From UBA5543 sp964464965 (GTDB lineage Bacteria; Bacteroidota; Bacteroidia; Chitinophagales; Chitinophagaceae): a stretch of 64,000 nucleotides of DNA. The stretch is from NCBI GenBank assembly GCA_964464965.1, contig CAYXHM010000003.1, forward strand, positions 124,001 through 188,000. Direction: 5' to 3'. The notes below the pieces were generated by a model. It did no database searches, was not told where the DNA came from, and saw only the letters and a program-made list of their open reading frames with translations. Positions 34,856-44,199 of this stretch are shown here, one piece after another. Made by a program: the position numbers and the translations under genes. Positions within the stretch are counted from its first letter, which is position 1. Every line of letters starts with the position of its first letter.

Positions 34856-34936
34856 TGTGAAGAAAATCCCGGCTGTATATACAGGGCTTGCCATTATACA
34901 GTACATTCGCACACAGAGGAAAAAATCAACTATTTA

Positions 34937-36475
34937 GTGCAATTCAATTTTACATTCAGCAGGTATCTTGTTGCTATACTTTTATATTGCGGTATGGTAC
35001 AGCAGGGCTTTGCCCAAAGTCCTAAGCGCGAGTTTCGCGCGGCGTGGATAGCCACGGTTTCAAACATCGACTGGCCTTCCAAACGCGGCCTTCCCGCAGA
35101 GCAGCAAAAGTCAGAATTTATAAACCGCCTGGAGCAACTACGTGCCATGGGCTGCAATGCGGTAATAGTGCAGATACGGCCCGCCAGCGATGCCTTTTAC
35201 CCTTCGGTAGAAGAACCCTGGAGCCAGTACCTGACCGGCAAGCAGGGAAGGCCCCCCTTCCCGTATTACGACCCGCTTGAGTTTATGATAACAGAGGCGC
35301 ATAAACGCAATATGGAGTTTCATGCATGGTTCAACCCCTACAGGGCGCTGGCTATAAAAGGTAAAAACCCCAACCCGCCGGAACATGTCACCCACCGGCA
35401 CCCCGACTGGCTCATCAGCTATGGCGACAAGGTTTACCTGAACCCCGGCCTGCCGCAGGTGCGCGAGTATGTTACCCGCATCATTATGGATGTGGTAAAA
35501 CGTTATGATATAGACGCTGTGCACCTGGACGATTATTTTTACCCCTACCGTATAGCCGGGGTTGAGTTCCCCGACCAGGCTACGTACAACAAATACAAAG
35601 GCAATTTCACCAGCAAAGACGACTGGCGGCGCAACAATGTTGACCTGTTTGTATCTGTGCTCAACAATAATATCAAGGAGGCCAAGTCGTATGTCAAGTT
35701 TGGTATCAGTCCCTTTGGGGTTTGGCGCAATGCCAGCAAAGACCCCCGCGGCTCTAACACCCGCGGCGGGCAAACCTGTTACGACGACCTGTATTCAGAC
35801 GTGCTGCTGTGGATGGAACGCGGCTGGATAGACTACCTGGCGCCGCAATTGTATTGGGAGCGCGGGCATAAACTGGTAGGCTTTGAGGTGCTGATGCCTT
35901 GGTGGGAAGCCAACAGCTATGGCCGTCATATGTACTACGGCCTGGGTGTGTACCGTATGCTGAATGCTACAAAGCCACCGTGGAACAGCCCTGTGGAGCT
36001 GATGTCTCAACTGCGGGACATACGTGCCAAAACACAGGACAGGGGTACGATTTTTTACAGCACGTCGAACTTTGATAAGCTGCACAACGGTATAACAGAC
36101 AGCATAGCCCTGCACAACCGCTATTATGCCCTGCCACCCGTTATGCCCTGGCTGGACAGCATACCCCCGTCGGCCCCGGTTTTAACGGCCGAAGTACAAA
36201 AAGACAACGGTTTGCTGCTGAAATGGACGGGTGAAAATCCCACTAAAGAGCCGCTGCGCTTTGTCGTGTACCGCTTTGCCGAAAACGAGAAGCCGAACAT
36301 TGACAAGTCGGCCAATATCATCGCCATCCAGCACGGTACTGAGTACCTGGACCCCGCTTACGCGCATAACAGGAACAGCACCTATATCGTTACGGCGGTA
36401 GACAGGTTGTGGAATGAAAGCCGCCCCAGCAACCGTTTTTCAACGCAGCAGGGCAATAATCTTCCTAAAAAATAA
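34937..36475 (+). CDS. GHL10-type (DUF187, family 10-like) glycoside hydrolase, exported
   Basis: A GTG at 34937 gives a good signal peptide (QFNFTFSRYLVAILLYCGMVQQGFAQ) and a 512-residue protein; the ATG at 34799 would put repeat-derived sequence before it and is not favoured. The catalytic TIM-barrel (~35-375) begins REFRAAWIATVSNIDWPSKRG and includes MGCNAVIVQIRPASDAFYPS, FHAWFNPYRAL, VKRYDIDAVHLDDYFYPY (acidic pair at the strand end, likely catalytic) and FGISPFGVWRN. A fibronectin type III-like domain (~410-500) follows. The family is related to enzymes acting on glycans with peptidoglycan-like or alpha-linked sugars; the substrate is unknown. Confidence 0.9.
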   Translation: MQFNFTFSRYLVAILLYCGMVQQGFAQSPKREFRAAWIATVSNIDWPSKRGLPAEQQKSEFINRLEQLRAMGCNAVIVQIRPASDAFYPSVEEPWSQYLTGKQGRPPFPYYDPLEFMITEAHKRNMEFHAWFNPYRALAIKGKNPNPPEHVTHRHPDWLISYGDKVYLNPGLPQVREYVTRIIMDVVKRYDIDAVHLDDYFYPYRIAGVEFPDQATYNKYKGNFTSKDDWRRNNVDLFVSVLNNNIKEAKSYVKFGISPFGVWRNASKDPRGSNTRGGQTCYDDLYSDVLLWMERGWIDYLAPQLYWERGHKLVGFEVLMPWWEANSYGRHMYYGLGVYRMLNATKPPWNSPVELMSQLRDIRAKTQDRGTIFYSTSNFDKLHNGITDSIALHNRYYALPPVMPWLDSIPPSAPVLTAEVQKDNGLLLKWTGENPTKEPLRFVVYRFAENEKPNIDKSANIIAIQHGTEYLDPAYAHNRNSTYIVTAVDRLWNESRPSNRFSTQQGNNLPKK

Positions 36476-36533
36476 GGAAATAGCATTTTATAAACGTTTT
36501 TTGTATCTTCAACCCAGATAAAATAATGTTTGC

Positions 36534-36998
36534 ATGAAGTCAGTATTGCTTAGCCGTTCATTGATGTTATTGGCTGCGATAATTTTAATAGGCGCGGGTT
36601 GTAAAAAGATCAAGCGCACAGAAAACAGTGTTACTGTAACAGAGATACCATCAGGCAATCCTGAACTGGAAGCAGGGAAGGGTGGCTCAGCTTCTTTTCT
36701 GCTGACACCCATGCACGAGGGCCTGTATATTGATAGCTGTATGATGTATGTTAAATACAATTCACTGGTTATCCCCTTCAACGGCCGGTTTGACGATTCA
36801 GCCTGGGCGGTGAAAGACAAGAACGGTGTACCGGTAGGAACCTTTCGTAACCTGAAGCCCGGCAACTACTATGTATATGGCCAGGGTTGGGACCTGATAC
36901 GTTCTGTTAAGGTACGCGGCGGTTTGCCATTCAGGGTTCCAGAAGAAAGAAAAGCCACTGCGCATACATTGATTATACAAATACACGAATACGAATAA
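36534..36998 (+). CDS. Small lipoprotein of unknown function
   Basis: 154 residues with an SPII signal (LIGAGC, Cys23). The mature part reads like a single beta-sandwich: GKGGSASFLLTPMHEGLYIDSCMMYVKYNSLVIP, then PVGTFRNLKPGNYYVYGQGWD and HTLIIQIHEYE. The prealbumin-like phrasing (F.NL.PG.Y.VYG) suggests a carboxypeptidase-regulatory-like or Ig-like fold. It follows the GHL10 gene after 58 bases and is closed by a terminator at 37022. Confidence 0.75.
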   Translation: MKSVLLSRSLMLLAAIILIGAGCKKIKRTENSVTVTEIPSGNPELEAGKGGSASFLLTPMHEGLYIDSCMMYVKYNSLVIPFNGRFDDSAWAVKDKNGVPVGTFRNLKPGNYYVYGQGWDLIRSVKVRGGLPFRVPEERKATAHTLIIQIHEYE

Positions 36999-37021
36999 TC
37001 TCCGTTATATATTATTTGCAC

Positions 37022-37054
37022 AGCCGTATGACATTAAATCATACGGCTTTTTCA
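37022..37054 (+). terminator. Terminator after the small lipoprotein gene
   Basis: AGCCGTATGA (37022-37031) and TCATACGGCT (37039-37048) form a perfect 10-bp stem followed by T residues. Confidence 0.88.
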
Positions 37055-37124
37055 ATATGTTGATAACATGTGCATTTTGACATACGCTTAACATTCCACC
37101 GTTTTTTAAGCCGCCGAAAAGCGT

Positions 37125-37132
37125 TATATTTG
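37125..37132 (+). promoter_or_regulatory. -7 promoter element for the TPR gene (TATATTTG)
   Basis: An exact TAnnTTTG match, with GTTTTTTAA in the -33 area and the ATG 17 bases downstream. Confidence 0.5.
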
Positions 37133-37149
37133 ATATAAATCGATGAGAT

Positions 37150-38562
37150 ATGTTTGATGATTTCATGGAAGATGATTGGAACTCGTTGGATGAATTGTTG
37201 AGAAGGTATGATGATGTGAAAAACGGCGAAGCGTCCGGGATGATGGACGAAGAAGACTTTGAACGTGTCATAGAATATTATTTTCAAAACAGTAATGAAG
37301 AGCAAGCCCTGCTTGCCTGCGAAATAGCCCGCACCTACTACCCCTTTTCTACTTCTGTTTTATTGTTGAAGGCTGAAATACTGGTTCAGGCGCAGAAATA
37401 CGGCCAGGCTATGCACGTATTGGACGACCTGGAAGAGTATGATAACAGCAACCTGGATGCTACACTACTAAGGTCTGATATATTGCTGGGCCAGTTTAAG
37501 TACGACCAGGCGGCAGTGTTGTTAGAACAGCGTTCAGAAAACTTTACAGGCAAAGACAAAATAGAAGTATTGCTTGAGCTGACGGATGTATATGACGAGT
37601 GCGAGGAATTTGAAGCAGTCTTCGATACGCTGAACAGGGTATTGAAAATAGACCCACGCAACGAAGAGGCCTTGCAAAAGATATGCTTCTGGGCAGACTT
37701 TACTAAACGCCTGGATGATAGTGTTACCATACATACTGCCATTACAGACGAAGACCCTTATAATGCACTGGCCTGGTTCAACCTGGGCACAGCGTACCAG
37801 GGTTTGAAGCTATACGAGAAGGCTATTGATTCTTATGAGTTTTGCGTGGCAATAGATGAGAAATTTGAATTCGCCTACCGCAACATGGCCGATGCGTACA
37901 TGAGGTTGAAATGGTATGAGAAAGCAATAGATGTGCTGGAAACGCATATGCAACTGGCCAAGCCCGAAGATGTGATATTTGAAGCCATTGGCTACTGCTG
38001 GGAGAAAAGGAAAAACTTCCAGAGGGCGAGGTTCTTTTACCGCAAGGCATCGCAATTGAGCCCGCAGGACGATAGTATTTTCTTTAAAATAGGAGAAACA
38101 TATGTGAGGGAGCAACAGTGGGAAAAAGCTGTAAAGGCCTATTCTGTAGCGTTGCACCTGGATAAGGACAATGCAGCCTACTGTATGGCCATAGGCAATT
38201 GCCTGATGGAAATGCAGGCCGAAAGCGAGGCGCTGGTTTGCTACCTGAACGCAGTAAAACTGAAACCCAATAACAAAACTACCTGGATAGCGCTTATAAA
38301 AGGTTTGTTTACTGCAGGCTATTTTGAAGAAGCTTTGACGCAAATAGAAATAGCCCGCGAAAACTGCGGCGACAAAGGTGATTTCCGCTACCTGCAGGCT
38401 GCTGCTTTGTTTGAACTGGGTAAATCTAAAGAAGCGTTGATACAGTTTGAAATGGCATTGAAGCTAGCCCCGACAAAGGTGAAAATGTTCACAGCGCTGA
38501 ATCCTGAGTACATTCGCCGGGGTTCTGTATCAGACCTTATAGGCAAGTACAAGAAGAAATAA
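37150..38562 (+). CDS. Tetratricopeptide repeat protein
   Basis: 470 residues, cytoplasmic (no signal peptide), with an acidic N-terminus (MFDDFMEDDWNSLDELLRRY). Roughly nine to ten 34-residue TPR units fill residues ~55-450, such as ALAWFNLGTAYQGLKLYEKAIDSYEFCVAID, EFAYRNMADAYMRLKWYEKAIDVLETHMQL and DSIFFKIGETYVREQQWEKAVKAYSVALHL. TPR proteins serve as protein-binding scaffolds; no enzymatic domain is present. Its stop lies three bases from the convergent peptide-binding protein gene. Confidence 0.92.
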   Translation: MFDDFMEDDWNSLDELLRRYDDVKNGEASGMMDEEDFERVIEYYFQNSNEEQALLACEIARTYYPFSTSVLLLKAEILVQAQKYGQAMHVLDDLEEYDNSNLDATLLRSDILLGQFKYDQAAVLLEQRSENFTGKDKIEVLLELTDVYDECEEFEAVFDTLNRVLKIDPRNEEALQKICFWADFTKRLDDSVTIHTAITDEDPYNALAWFNLGTAYQGLKLYEKAIDSYEFCVAIDEKFEFAYRNMADAYMRLKWYEKAIDVLETHMQLAKPEDVIFEAIGYCWEKRKNFQRARFFYRKASQLSPQDDSIFFKIGETYVREQQWEKAVKAYSVALHLDKDNAAYCMAIGNCLMEMQAESEALVCYLNAVKLKPNNKTTWIALIKGLFTAGYFEEALTQIEIARENCGDKGDFRYLQAAALFELGKSKEALIQFEMALKLAPTKVKMFTALNPEYIRRGSVSDLIGKYKKK

Positions 38563-38565
38563 GAC

Positions 38566-40200
38566 TCAGTATTTAAGACGCACCTTTTTCAGGTCTATAA
38601 CATTCATAGGAGTGGCTGCAAAGCCACTCACTCTTTTTTGGGTGAAGTGGGTCATCTGGTCGTAAAAGAGTGGTATCAGCGGCGCACGGCTCATTACAAG
38701 GCTATCCATGCTTTTATATAAGGCCCAGCGTGTGGTATCATTGGTGGCCAGCATAGCTTCATCATACCACTTGTTGAAGGTTGCATTGTTAAACCGGGTA
38801 TAGTTGGGTGGTGCGGGCAGGTTACCATTAAAGAACACCAGGTAGGTTTCCGCATCAGGATAGTCTGCTATCCATTGTCCGCGGAAGAACACCGCTTCAG
38901 ATTTGCTCATTTGCTGCCTCAAAATGTTCGACTGCATGATCTCTACCTGTACAGGTATGCCCACCTCCTGTAGTTGCGCCGCTACAAAATTTACTATATC
39001 TGAGTAGATGTCCGGCGTAAGCACCGTCAGTGTTGATAACCCCCTGCCATTGGGGTATCCGGCATTTGCCAGTAGCTGCAATGCCTTTGCGGGATCATAG
39101 CGATAGCCATAGCTATGCGTACTATCGTAACCTGGCATACCTTCAGGAATAAAGCCTGATGTAGCCGGTATGCCTATCCCATTCCTGAAATAGGTGACTA
39201 TCTTCTGCCTGTCTATGGCATAGTTCATAGCCTGCCTTACTGCTATATTTTTTATAGGTGAATGCTGCAGTAATGCATTGGTAGTATCTGTAAGAAAGCC
39301 CAGGTATTCTGTATTCAGGTAGGTGCGTTTAGTAAGGTTAAGTTTTGGTTCGTATTCTTTTTTTAACTCGCCTCTCTTGGTTAGTACCAGGTCTTTAAAA
39401 GAGCCGTCCAGTTCGTTTACAAAATCAAGCTCACCTTGCAGGAAGAGGAAGAACTCCGTTGCCTTGCTTGCTGCAAAGCCAATGGTAACGGCATCTATAT
39501 ATGGCAAGCTTTTGCCCGTTGTATCATGTTCCCAGTATGCGGGGTTTTTATGTAGAATCAGGATATTATTCTCATCCCATTTTCTGAATACAAAAGGGCC
39601 TGTGCCGCAGGGATGTGTGCGGAAGTCTTTGCCCCATTTTTCTACTACTTCTTTAGGCACAATACTGCAATACTGCATGCTCAGTATTTCGGGCAGCGGG
39701 CGGAAGGGTTTTGAAAGATGGATAACAACAGTGGTATCATCAATTGCTTCGAAAGGCCTGGTGGTATCTACACGGTCATTAAATATCCATGCGCCGGGCG
39801 ACGCTGTTGCAGGGTCTATGATGCGGTTAAAACTATATACCACATCTGCCGCTGTCATTCTTCTGCCTTTGCCGCCATTAAACGCAGGGTTATCGTGAAA
39901 ATAAATATCATTGTGTAGTATGAAAGTATGGTGTAACCCGTCTGCGCTCACATGCCAGCTTTTGGCAAGTGATGGCGACAAGTGCAGTTGTTCATCTGTA
40001 GCCACCAGTGTATTGTATATCATGTTAGCAGTCCACATCATATACTGGTCTTTTGCAAATGCTGGGTCTAAAGATTCCAACGCTTTGCCTGACATATTCA
40101 TCCTGAATACATTGCCTGCCTTTTCTTTTTTTGAACCACAGCCGGCTATGGCAAAGGCGATAGCAAAAACCAATAAGATGCGTTGATGTTGCCGGGACAT
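38566..40200 (-). CDS. Peptide ABC transporter substrate-binding lipoprotein (SBP family 5)
   Basis: 544 residues with lipobox AIAGC; the ATG at 40200 is preferred to the GTG two codons upstream. It has the family 5 (DppA/OppA) features: SLDPAFAKDQYMMWTANMIYNTLVATDEQLHLSPSLAKSWHVSADGLHHTFIL at the N-terminus, MTAADVVYSFNRIIDP, GTGPFVFRKW, AVRQAMNYAIDRQKIV and YPDAETYLVFF. It should bind oligopeptides or similar ligands for import. No permease or ATPase genes adjoin it, so its transporter partner is encoded elsewhere. Confidence 0.93.
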   Translation of the reverse strand: MSRQHQRILLVFAIAFAIAGCGSKKEKAGNVFRMNMSGKALESLDPAFAKDQYMMWTANMIYNTLVATDEQLHLSPSLAKSWHVSADGLHHTFILHNDIYFHDNPAFNGGKGRRMTAADVVYSFNRIIDPATASPGAWIFNDRVDTTRPFEAIDDTTVVIHLSKPFRPLPEILSMQYCSIVPKEVVEKWGKDFRTHPCGTGPFVFRKWDENNILILHKNPAYWEHDTTGKSLPYIDAVTIGFAASKATEFFLFLQGELDFVNELDGSFKDLVLTKRGELKKEYEPKLNLTKRTYLNTEYLGFLTDTTNALLQHSPIKNIAVRQAMNYAIDRQKIVTYFRNGIGIPATSGFIPEGMPGYDSTHSYGYRYDPAKALQLLANAGYPNGRGLSTLTVLTPDIYSDIVNFVAAQLQEVGIPVQVEIMQSNILRQQMSKSEAVFFRGQWIADYPDAETYLVFFNGNLPAPPNYTRFNNATFNKWYDEAMLATNDTTRWALYKSMDSLVMSRAPLIPLFYDQMTHFTQKRVSGFAATPMNVIDLKKVRLKY

Positions 40201-40235
40201 AGGCACAAGATAAAGTAACTTCCCGATAGTTTGTT

Positions 40236-40847
40236 TTAGCCTTCTTTCTTAGGCACTGTGCGGAATACGTGGTCCCAGATGATGGAGCTGACGCCAAAGC
40301 CCTTTTCTGGGTATTTGTAATGGTGCAGGTGGTGGTTACGCCACAGCCCTTTCAGGTATTTGGGTGGTGCGTAGGAATGTATAGCGTAGTGCATGGTGCC
40401 ATACAGCATATAGCCTGATATAAAGCCCGGGAACAAGGACAATGCATAAGCACCCGTAGCCAGGTACATACCACCAAATATCAATGAGGATATAATAAGG
40501 CTAGGTACCGGCGGCATAAACAGGCGTTCCCTGTCACGGGGGTATTCGTGATGTACACCGTGCAGTGTGTACACGAAATTTTTACCGGCTGCACTATCAG
40601 TCATCCAGTGGAAGAGGTACCTGTGCATCAGGTACTCAAAAAATGTCCAGAACAATAATCCGCCAAAAAAGAGTAATACTTCTATTCCAAATGGTACGAG
40701 TAAATATTCAGTACCGTAGTACATCATAAAACTCAGTATAGGGACGTAAATGCTGTATATGACAAGCGGGTGAGTTTTTGTCAGTATCTCCAGGAAGTCG
40801 CTTTTAAAGAGACGGGCCTGCCCTTTATTTTTGATTGTAAATTCCAT
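40236..40847 (-). CDS. Fatty acid hydroxylase / sterol desaturase family protein
   Basis: 203 residues with about four membrane segments and the full set of histidine boxes for a di-iron site: HRYLFH, HGVHHEYP, HYAIHSY and HHLHHYKYP. The arrangement matches small FA_hydroxylase members that 2-hydroxylate fatty acyl chains, as in sphingolipid or ornithine-lipid modification. The enzyme would use O2 and an electron donor in the membrane; the substrate is inferred only. A consensus minus-strand promoter lies just upstream. Confidence 0.9.
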   Translation of the reverse strand: MEFTIKNKGQARLFKSDFLEILTKTHPLVIYSIYVPILSFMMYYGTEYLLVPFGIEVLLFFGGLLFWTFFEYLMHRYLFHWMTDSAAGKNFVYTLHGVHHEYPRDRERLFMPPVPSLIISSLIFGGMYLATGAYALSLFPGFISGYMLYGTMHYAIHSYAPPKYLKGLWRNHHLHHYKYPEKGFGVSSIIWDHVFRTVPKKEG

Positions 40848-40879
40848 TGCGTGTATCGGCGTGTATCGGAATTATAACA

Positions 40880-40887
40880 CAAAAATA
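40880..40887 (-). promoter_or_regulatory. -7 promoter element for the fatty acid hydroxylase gene
   Basis: On the minus strand TATTTTTG matches TAnnTTTG. Between it and the start codon the plus strand shows a tandem GTGTATCGG duplication (about 40852-40869). Confidence 0.5.
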
Positions 40888-40918
40888 AGGAAAAGGTTTT
40901 TCCTAAACACCGAGTACA

Positions 40919-43258
40919 CTATATGCCTGTCTTAAGCTTTTTACTTCGTTTTGCTTTATTATTCAGCGCTTTATTTACCCAAAGCAACAACGCCGGCTGC
41001 AGTACCAGGTTGAAAACCATAGCAATAAACAGTGTGAGCGACGTTAACAGCCCCAGCGATTTGGTGCCATCGAAACGGGACAATATAAACACACCAAATC
41101 CTGCTATCAATATCAATGATGTGTAGATGATGCTTAGCCCGGTATCGTGTATCGTATTTTTTACCGTAATAGGGATATCGCCATTGTTCTTTTCCAGCTC
41201 CTGTTTATAGTTCACCAGGAAGCGTATGGTCACATCTACCGTTATACCCAAAGCCACACTGAATACCAATACTGTAGATGGCTTTAAAACAATACCACTC
41301 CAACCCATGATGCCCGCTGTAAGTACCAGTGGAATAATGTTGATGACGATAGATATCAATACGATCCTCCATGAGCGGAACAGGAATATCATGCAGGTAA
41401 ATATCATGATAAAGGCCAGGATGATACTCTCGCCCAGGCTGTTAATGATGAACTTGCTCCCCTCCAGGAATACTATGCTAGTGCCGGTAAATGTTACATC
41501 GTATCGTGCAGTGTCAAACAGTTCCAGCGCTTTGGGCCTCAGGCTGTCTATCAGCGCGGGAAGCCTTGTAGTGCCTACGTCCGCTATGTTAATGCTGAGG
41601 CGGGCAATCTGCCTGTTGCTGTCTATATATGCATTTGCCAGTGTGCTGAAGGTGCTGTTTTTATCGCCGTTGCCCCTGAGGTATGGTTGTATAAACGCAC
41701 CGTCAAACATATTAGGGATGCCATAGCTGCTGCTGTCACCGTTATAATATGCCTGGCGCGCAAACTTCACCCCTTCTACATAAGACAACGGCCTTGCCAT
41801 TTCAGGAAACCGGCTGATATAGTTGTTGAACTCATCTATCTTCTGCATCATGGGCAGGGAGGTGGCCCCGTTTTTGCGGCGGCTGTCCACGGCTATTTCC
41901 AGCGGCATTACACCTGTAAAATGCTTCTCAAAAAACTTCAGGTCTGTATATACTTTGTTGTCTTCCGGAAGGTCATCTACTATGTAACCAATAGCCTTCA
42001 GCCTGTACATGCCTATACCTGCTGCCACAAGCGCAATAGCTGTAAGCGCATATACTGCTTTGCGGTGGTTGAATACCCAGTTGGTAATATTATCCAGTAC
42101 ACGTGTTATCCATTTGCTCTCTAAGTAATGCGTGTGGCGTACGTTTGGCGGTGGCAGGAAGCTGTACAGCGCAGGTATGAATATAATAGATATAACGAAC
42201 AGCGCCAGTATATCAAGACCGGCGACGATACCAAAGGTGCGCAGCAGGTTGCTTTCTGTAAAGGCAAATACACCAAAGCCAATGGCTGCCGTAACATTGG
42301 TAAAAAAGGTAACAATACCCATACGGTCTACCATGTTCAGCAACGCCTGTCTCTTATCCGGGTTTTTGCGGTATTCCGTGTGGTATTTGTTCAGGAAGTA
42401 GATACAGTTGGGTATACCTATCACCACTATCAACGATGGCAGCAGGCCGGTAAGCAAGGTTATTTCGTAACCCAGCAGGTAAATGGTGCCCATCGTCCAT
42501 ATTACGCCAATACCCACCATCAGCATAGAGGTAAGCACCGCCATGATGGAGCGGAAGAACAGCATGAGTATAACAGCCGTAAGCGCAAAAGATAAAATAA
42601 GGAACAGCCTCATTTCACTTTTTATCATGGTCATTACAGAGGCACGTATATACGGCAGGCCTGAATAATGTATTTCCACCTTGTTGTCCTTGCCAAACTT
42701 TTCAGCTATAGCTACTATATCCCGTATTACAGTCTGGCGTTTGGGGGTATTCACAATCTGCTTGTCAATACTTATCGCCATCATATAGGCTCCTGTTTCA
42801 GCATTGTATAGTATGCCCTTGTAAAAGGGCAGGTTGAGGAAAGCCTGCCTGAAGGAGTCTGTATTGCCCCCTGTAGTTACAGATATTTTCTCTGTCTTCA
42901 GGTTGCCGTTGGTGGTGTCCTTTATAATATTGATAGCGCCGGGGATGGATAGAATGCCTTTTACAGACTCTGCTTTTTCCAGCTGGCTTACCAGCCCCGC
43001 GTATTTTTCAAAAAAACCTTGTTCAAAAAAGTCTTTTTCCTGGATGCCTATGAACATCATATTGCCATCTTCGCCAAACAACTTCCGGAAGGCCTGGTAT
43101 TCCAGGTATTTGGGGTTATCGCGGGGTATGGCATCTGCATATTGATAGCTCAATTGCACTTTTGAGCCCATATAACCCATGAAAGCAGTAGCTGCCAATA
43201 ATATCACTAATAACGCTACACGAAACCTGATTATGAAAACCGCTACTTTATGCCACAT
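40919..43258 (-). CDS. RND/MMPL-family transporter
   Basis: 779 residues with two repeats of one plus five membrane helices, each with a large periplasmic loop: N-terminal RVALLVILLAATAFMGYMGSKVQLSYQYADAIPRDNP, then a helix block with LLPSLIVVIGIPNCIYFLNKYHTEY and MGIVTFFTNVTAAIGFGVFAFTESNLLRTFGIVAG. The second half has VLVFSVALGITVDVTIRFLVNYKQEL. This is the single-gene MMPL/HpnN-like layout that exports lipids using the proton gradient. The Asp residues expected in the helices of drug exporters are not all present. Cargo is unknown; the adjacent lipid-hydroxylase gene is suggestive. Confidence 0.93.
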   Translation of the reverse strand: MWHKVAVFIIRFRVALLVILLAATAFMGYMGSKVQLSYQYADAIPRDNPKYLEYQAFRKLFGEDGNMMFIGIQEKDFFEQGFFEKYAGLVSQLEKAESVKGILSIPGAINIIKDTTNGNLKTEKISVTTGGNTDSFRQAFLNLPFYKGILYNAETGAYMMAISIDKQIVNTPKRQTVIRDIVAIAEKFGKDNKVEIHYSGLPYIRASVMTMIKSEMRLFLILSFALTAVILMLFFRSIMAVLTSMLMVGIGVIWTMGTIYLLGYEITLLTGLLPSLIVVIGIPNCIYFLNKYHTEYRKNPDKRQALLNMVDRMGIVTFFTNVTAAIGFGVFAFTESNLLRTFGIVAGLDILALFVISIIFIPALYSFLPPPNVRHTHYLESKWITRVLDNITNWVFNHRKAVYALTAIALVAAGIGMYRLKAIGYIVDDLPEDNKVYTDLKFFEKHFTGVMPLEIAVDSRRKNGATSLPMMQKIDEFNNYISRFPEMARPLSYVEGVKFARQAYYNGDSSSYGIPNMFDGAFIQPYLRGNGDKNSTFSTLANAYIDSNRQIARLSINIADVGTTRLPALIDSLRPKALELFDTARYDVTFTGTSIVFLEGSKFIINSLGESIILAFIMIFTCMIFLFRSWRIVLISIVINIIPLVLTAGIMGWSGIVLKPSTVLVFSVALGITVDVTIRFLVNYKQELEKNNGDIPITVKNTIHDTGLSIIYTSLILIAGFGVFILSRFDGTKSLGLLTSLTLFIAMVFNLVLQPALLLWVNKALNNKAKRSKKLKTGI

Positions 43259-43367
43259 TCAACTATATGTTTTTTTGGAGGGTGCGAAATTACTAAATAA
43301 AGAACATTAACACCTGTAACCCTGTATAGTTGTATGTTATTTTAATATAGCGTTATATGCTTTATGC

Positions 43368-44147
43368 TTAATCTAATATAATAAATCTGTCTGCATCTTC
43401 CAGGAAGGGAAACTGTTGCCTGGCCTGCGTTACAGCTTCTTTGCTGATAGTTATTGTATGGCATATAGCAGAGTCTGAATGTCGCCATAATAATTCCCCC
43501 AGCGGGCCAAATACACTGCTGTCACCCGTGTGTGTTACGTCGTTGCCATCTTTTCCTACCCTGTTTACCCCTATACAGTAGCTGATATTTTCTATAGCAC
43601 GTGCCTGAAGCAGGGTCTTCCAGGGCAGGTTGCGGCGTTCCGGCCAGTTGGCTACATACAGCAGTACATCATATTCTGCCTTGCTGTTGCGCGACCATGC
43701 CGGAAAACGCAGGTCGTAACACACCATCAGGCATATACGTATGCCTTTTACGCTTACTATCATCCGTTTGTCTCCTGCACTATAATGCTTGTTCTCATGC
43801 GCATAGCCAAACAGGTGGCGCTTATCATAATGGCAGGTTTTACCATCGGGCTGTACCCACACCAGCCGGTTATAGTATTTGTCATCTTCTTCTATCATCA
43901 GGCTGCCGGTAAGTATGCAACTGTATTTCCGGGCTGTGTCCTTCATCCACTGCACGGTAGTTCCGTCCATAGTTTCTGCCAGCCTTTCAGGCGCCATGCT
44001 GAAGCCTGTGCTGAACATCTCGGGCAGTACCACTACTTCCATCTTCCCGTTTACAGCTGCCAGGTATTGCTCATACTGTGCCAGGTTGGCCTGCTTATCC
44101 TCCCATACTATATCGGGCTGTACTATCGTGAACTTTAATTCTGTCAT
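43368..44147 (-). CDS. Omega-amidase of the YafV/Nit2 nitrilase family
   Basis: 259 residues with a complete C-N hydrolase triad: Glu43 (VVVLPEMFSTGF), Lys109 (CHYDKRHLFGYA) and Cys143 (LMVCYDLRFPAWSRN). The order and spacing follow YafV, which hydrolyses alpha-ketoglutaramate, the product of transamination reactions using glutamine. The gene is a housekeeping repair or salvage enzyme and has no evident link to the RT gene 0.8 kb away. It is divergent from a small exported protein gene. Confidence 0.92.
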   Translation of the reverse strand: MTELKFTIVQPDIVWEDKQANLAQYEQYLAAVNGKMEVVVLPEMFSTGFSMAPERLAETMDGTTVQWMKDTARKYSCILTGSLMIEEDDKYYNRLVWVQPDGKTCHYDKRHLFGYAHENKHYSAGDKRMIVSVKGIRICLMVCYDLRFPAWSRNSKAEYDVLLYVANWPERRNLPWKTLLQARAIENISYCIGVNRVGKDGNDVTHTGDSSVFGPLGELLWRHSDSAICHTITISKEAVTQARQQFPFLEDADRFIILD

Positions 44148-44168
44148 ACCTGTTATGCTATTTTTAAA

Positions 44169-44176
44169 TACTTTTG
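44169..44176 (+). promoter_or_regulatory. -7 promoter element (TACTTTTG)
   Basis: An exact TAnnTTTG match 23 bases before the ATG at 44200; no clear -33 element. Confidence 0.45.
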
Positions 44177-44199
44177 AACTGTACTAAAAAACACAAGAT

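Noticed and set aside
34799..34936. ATG at 34799 as the start of the GHL10 gene
   Set aside because: The extra 46 residues derive from repeat DNA of the preceding gene, while a GTG at 34937 starts directly with a signal peptide.
43368..44147. The YafV-like nitrilase as part of an RT-nitrilase defence pair with the RT at 45-46.5 kb
   Set aside because: It has the sequence features of a housekeeping omega-amidase, its own strand and promoter, and is separated from the RT by another gene.
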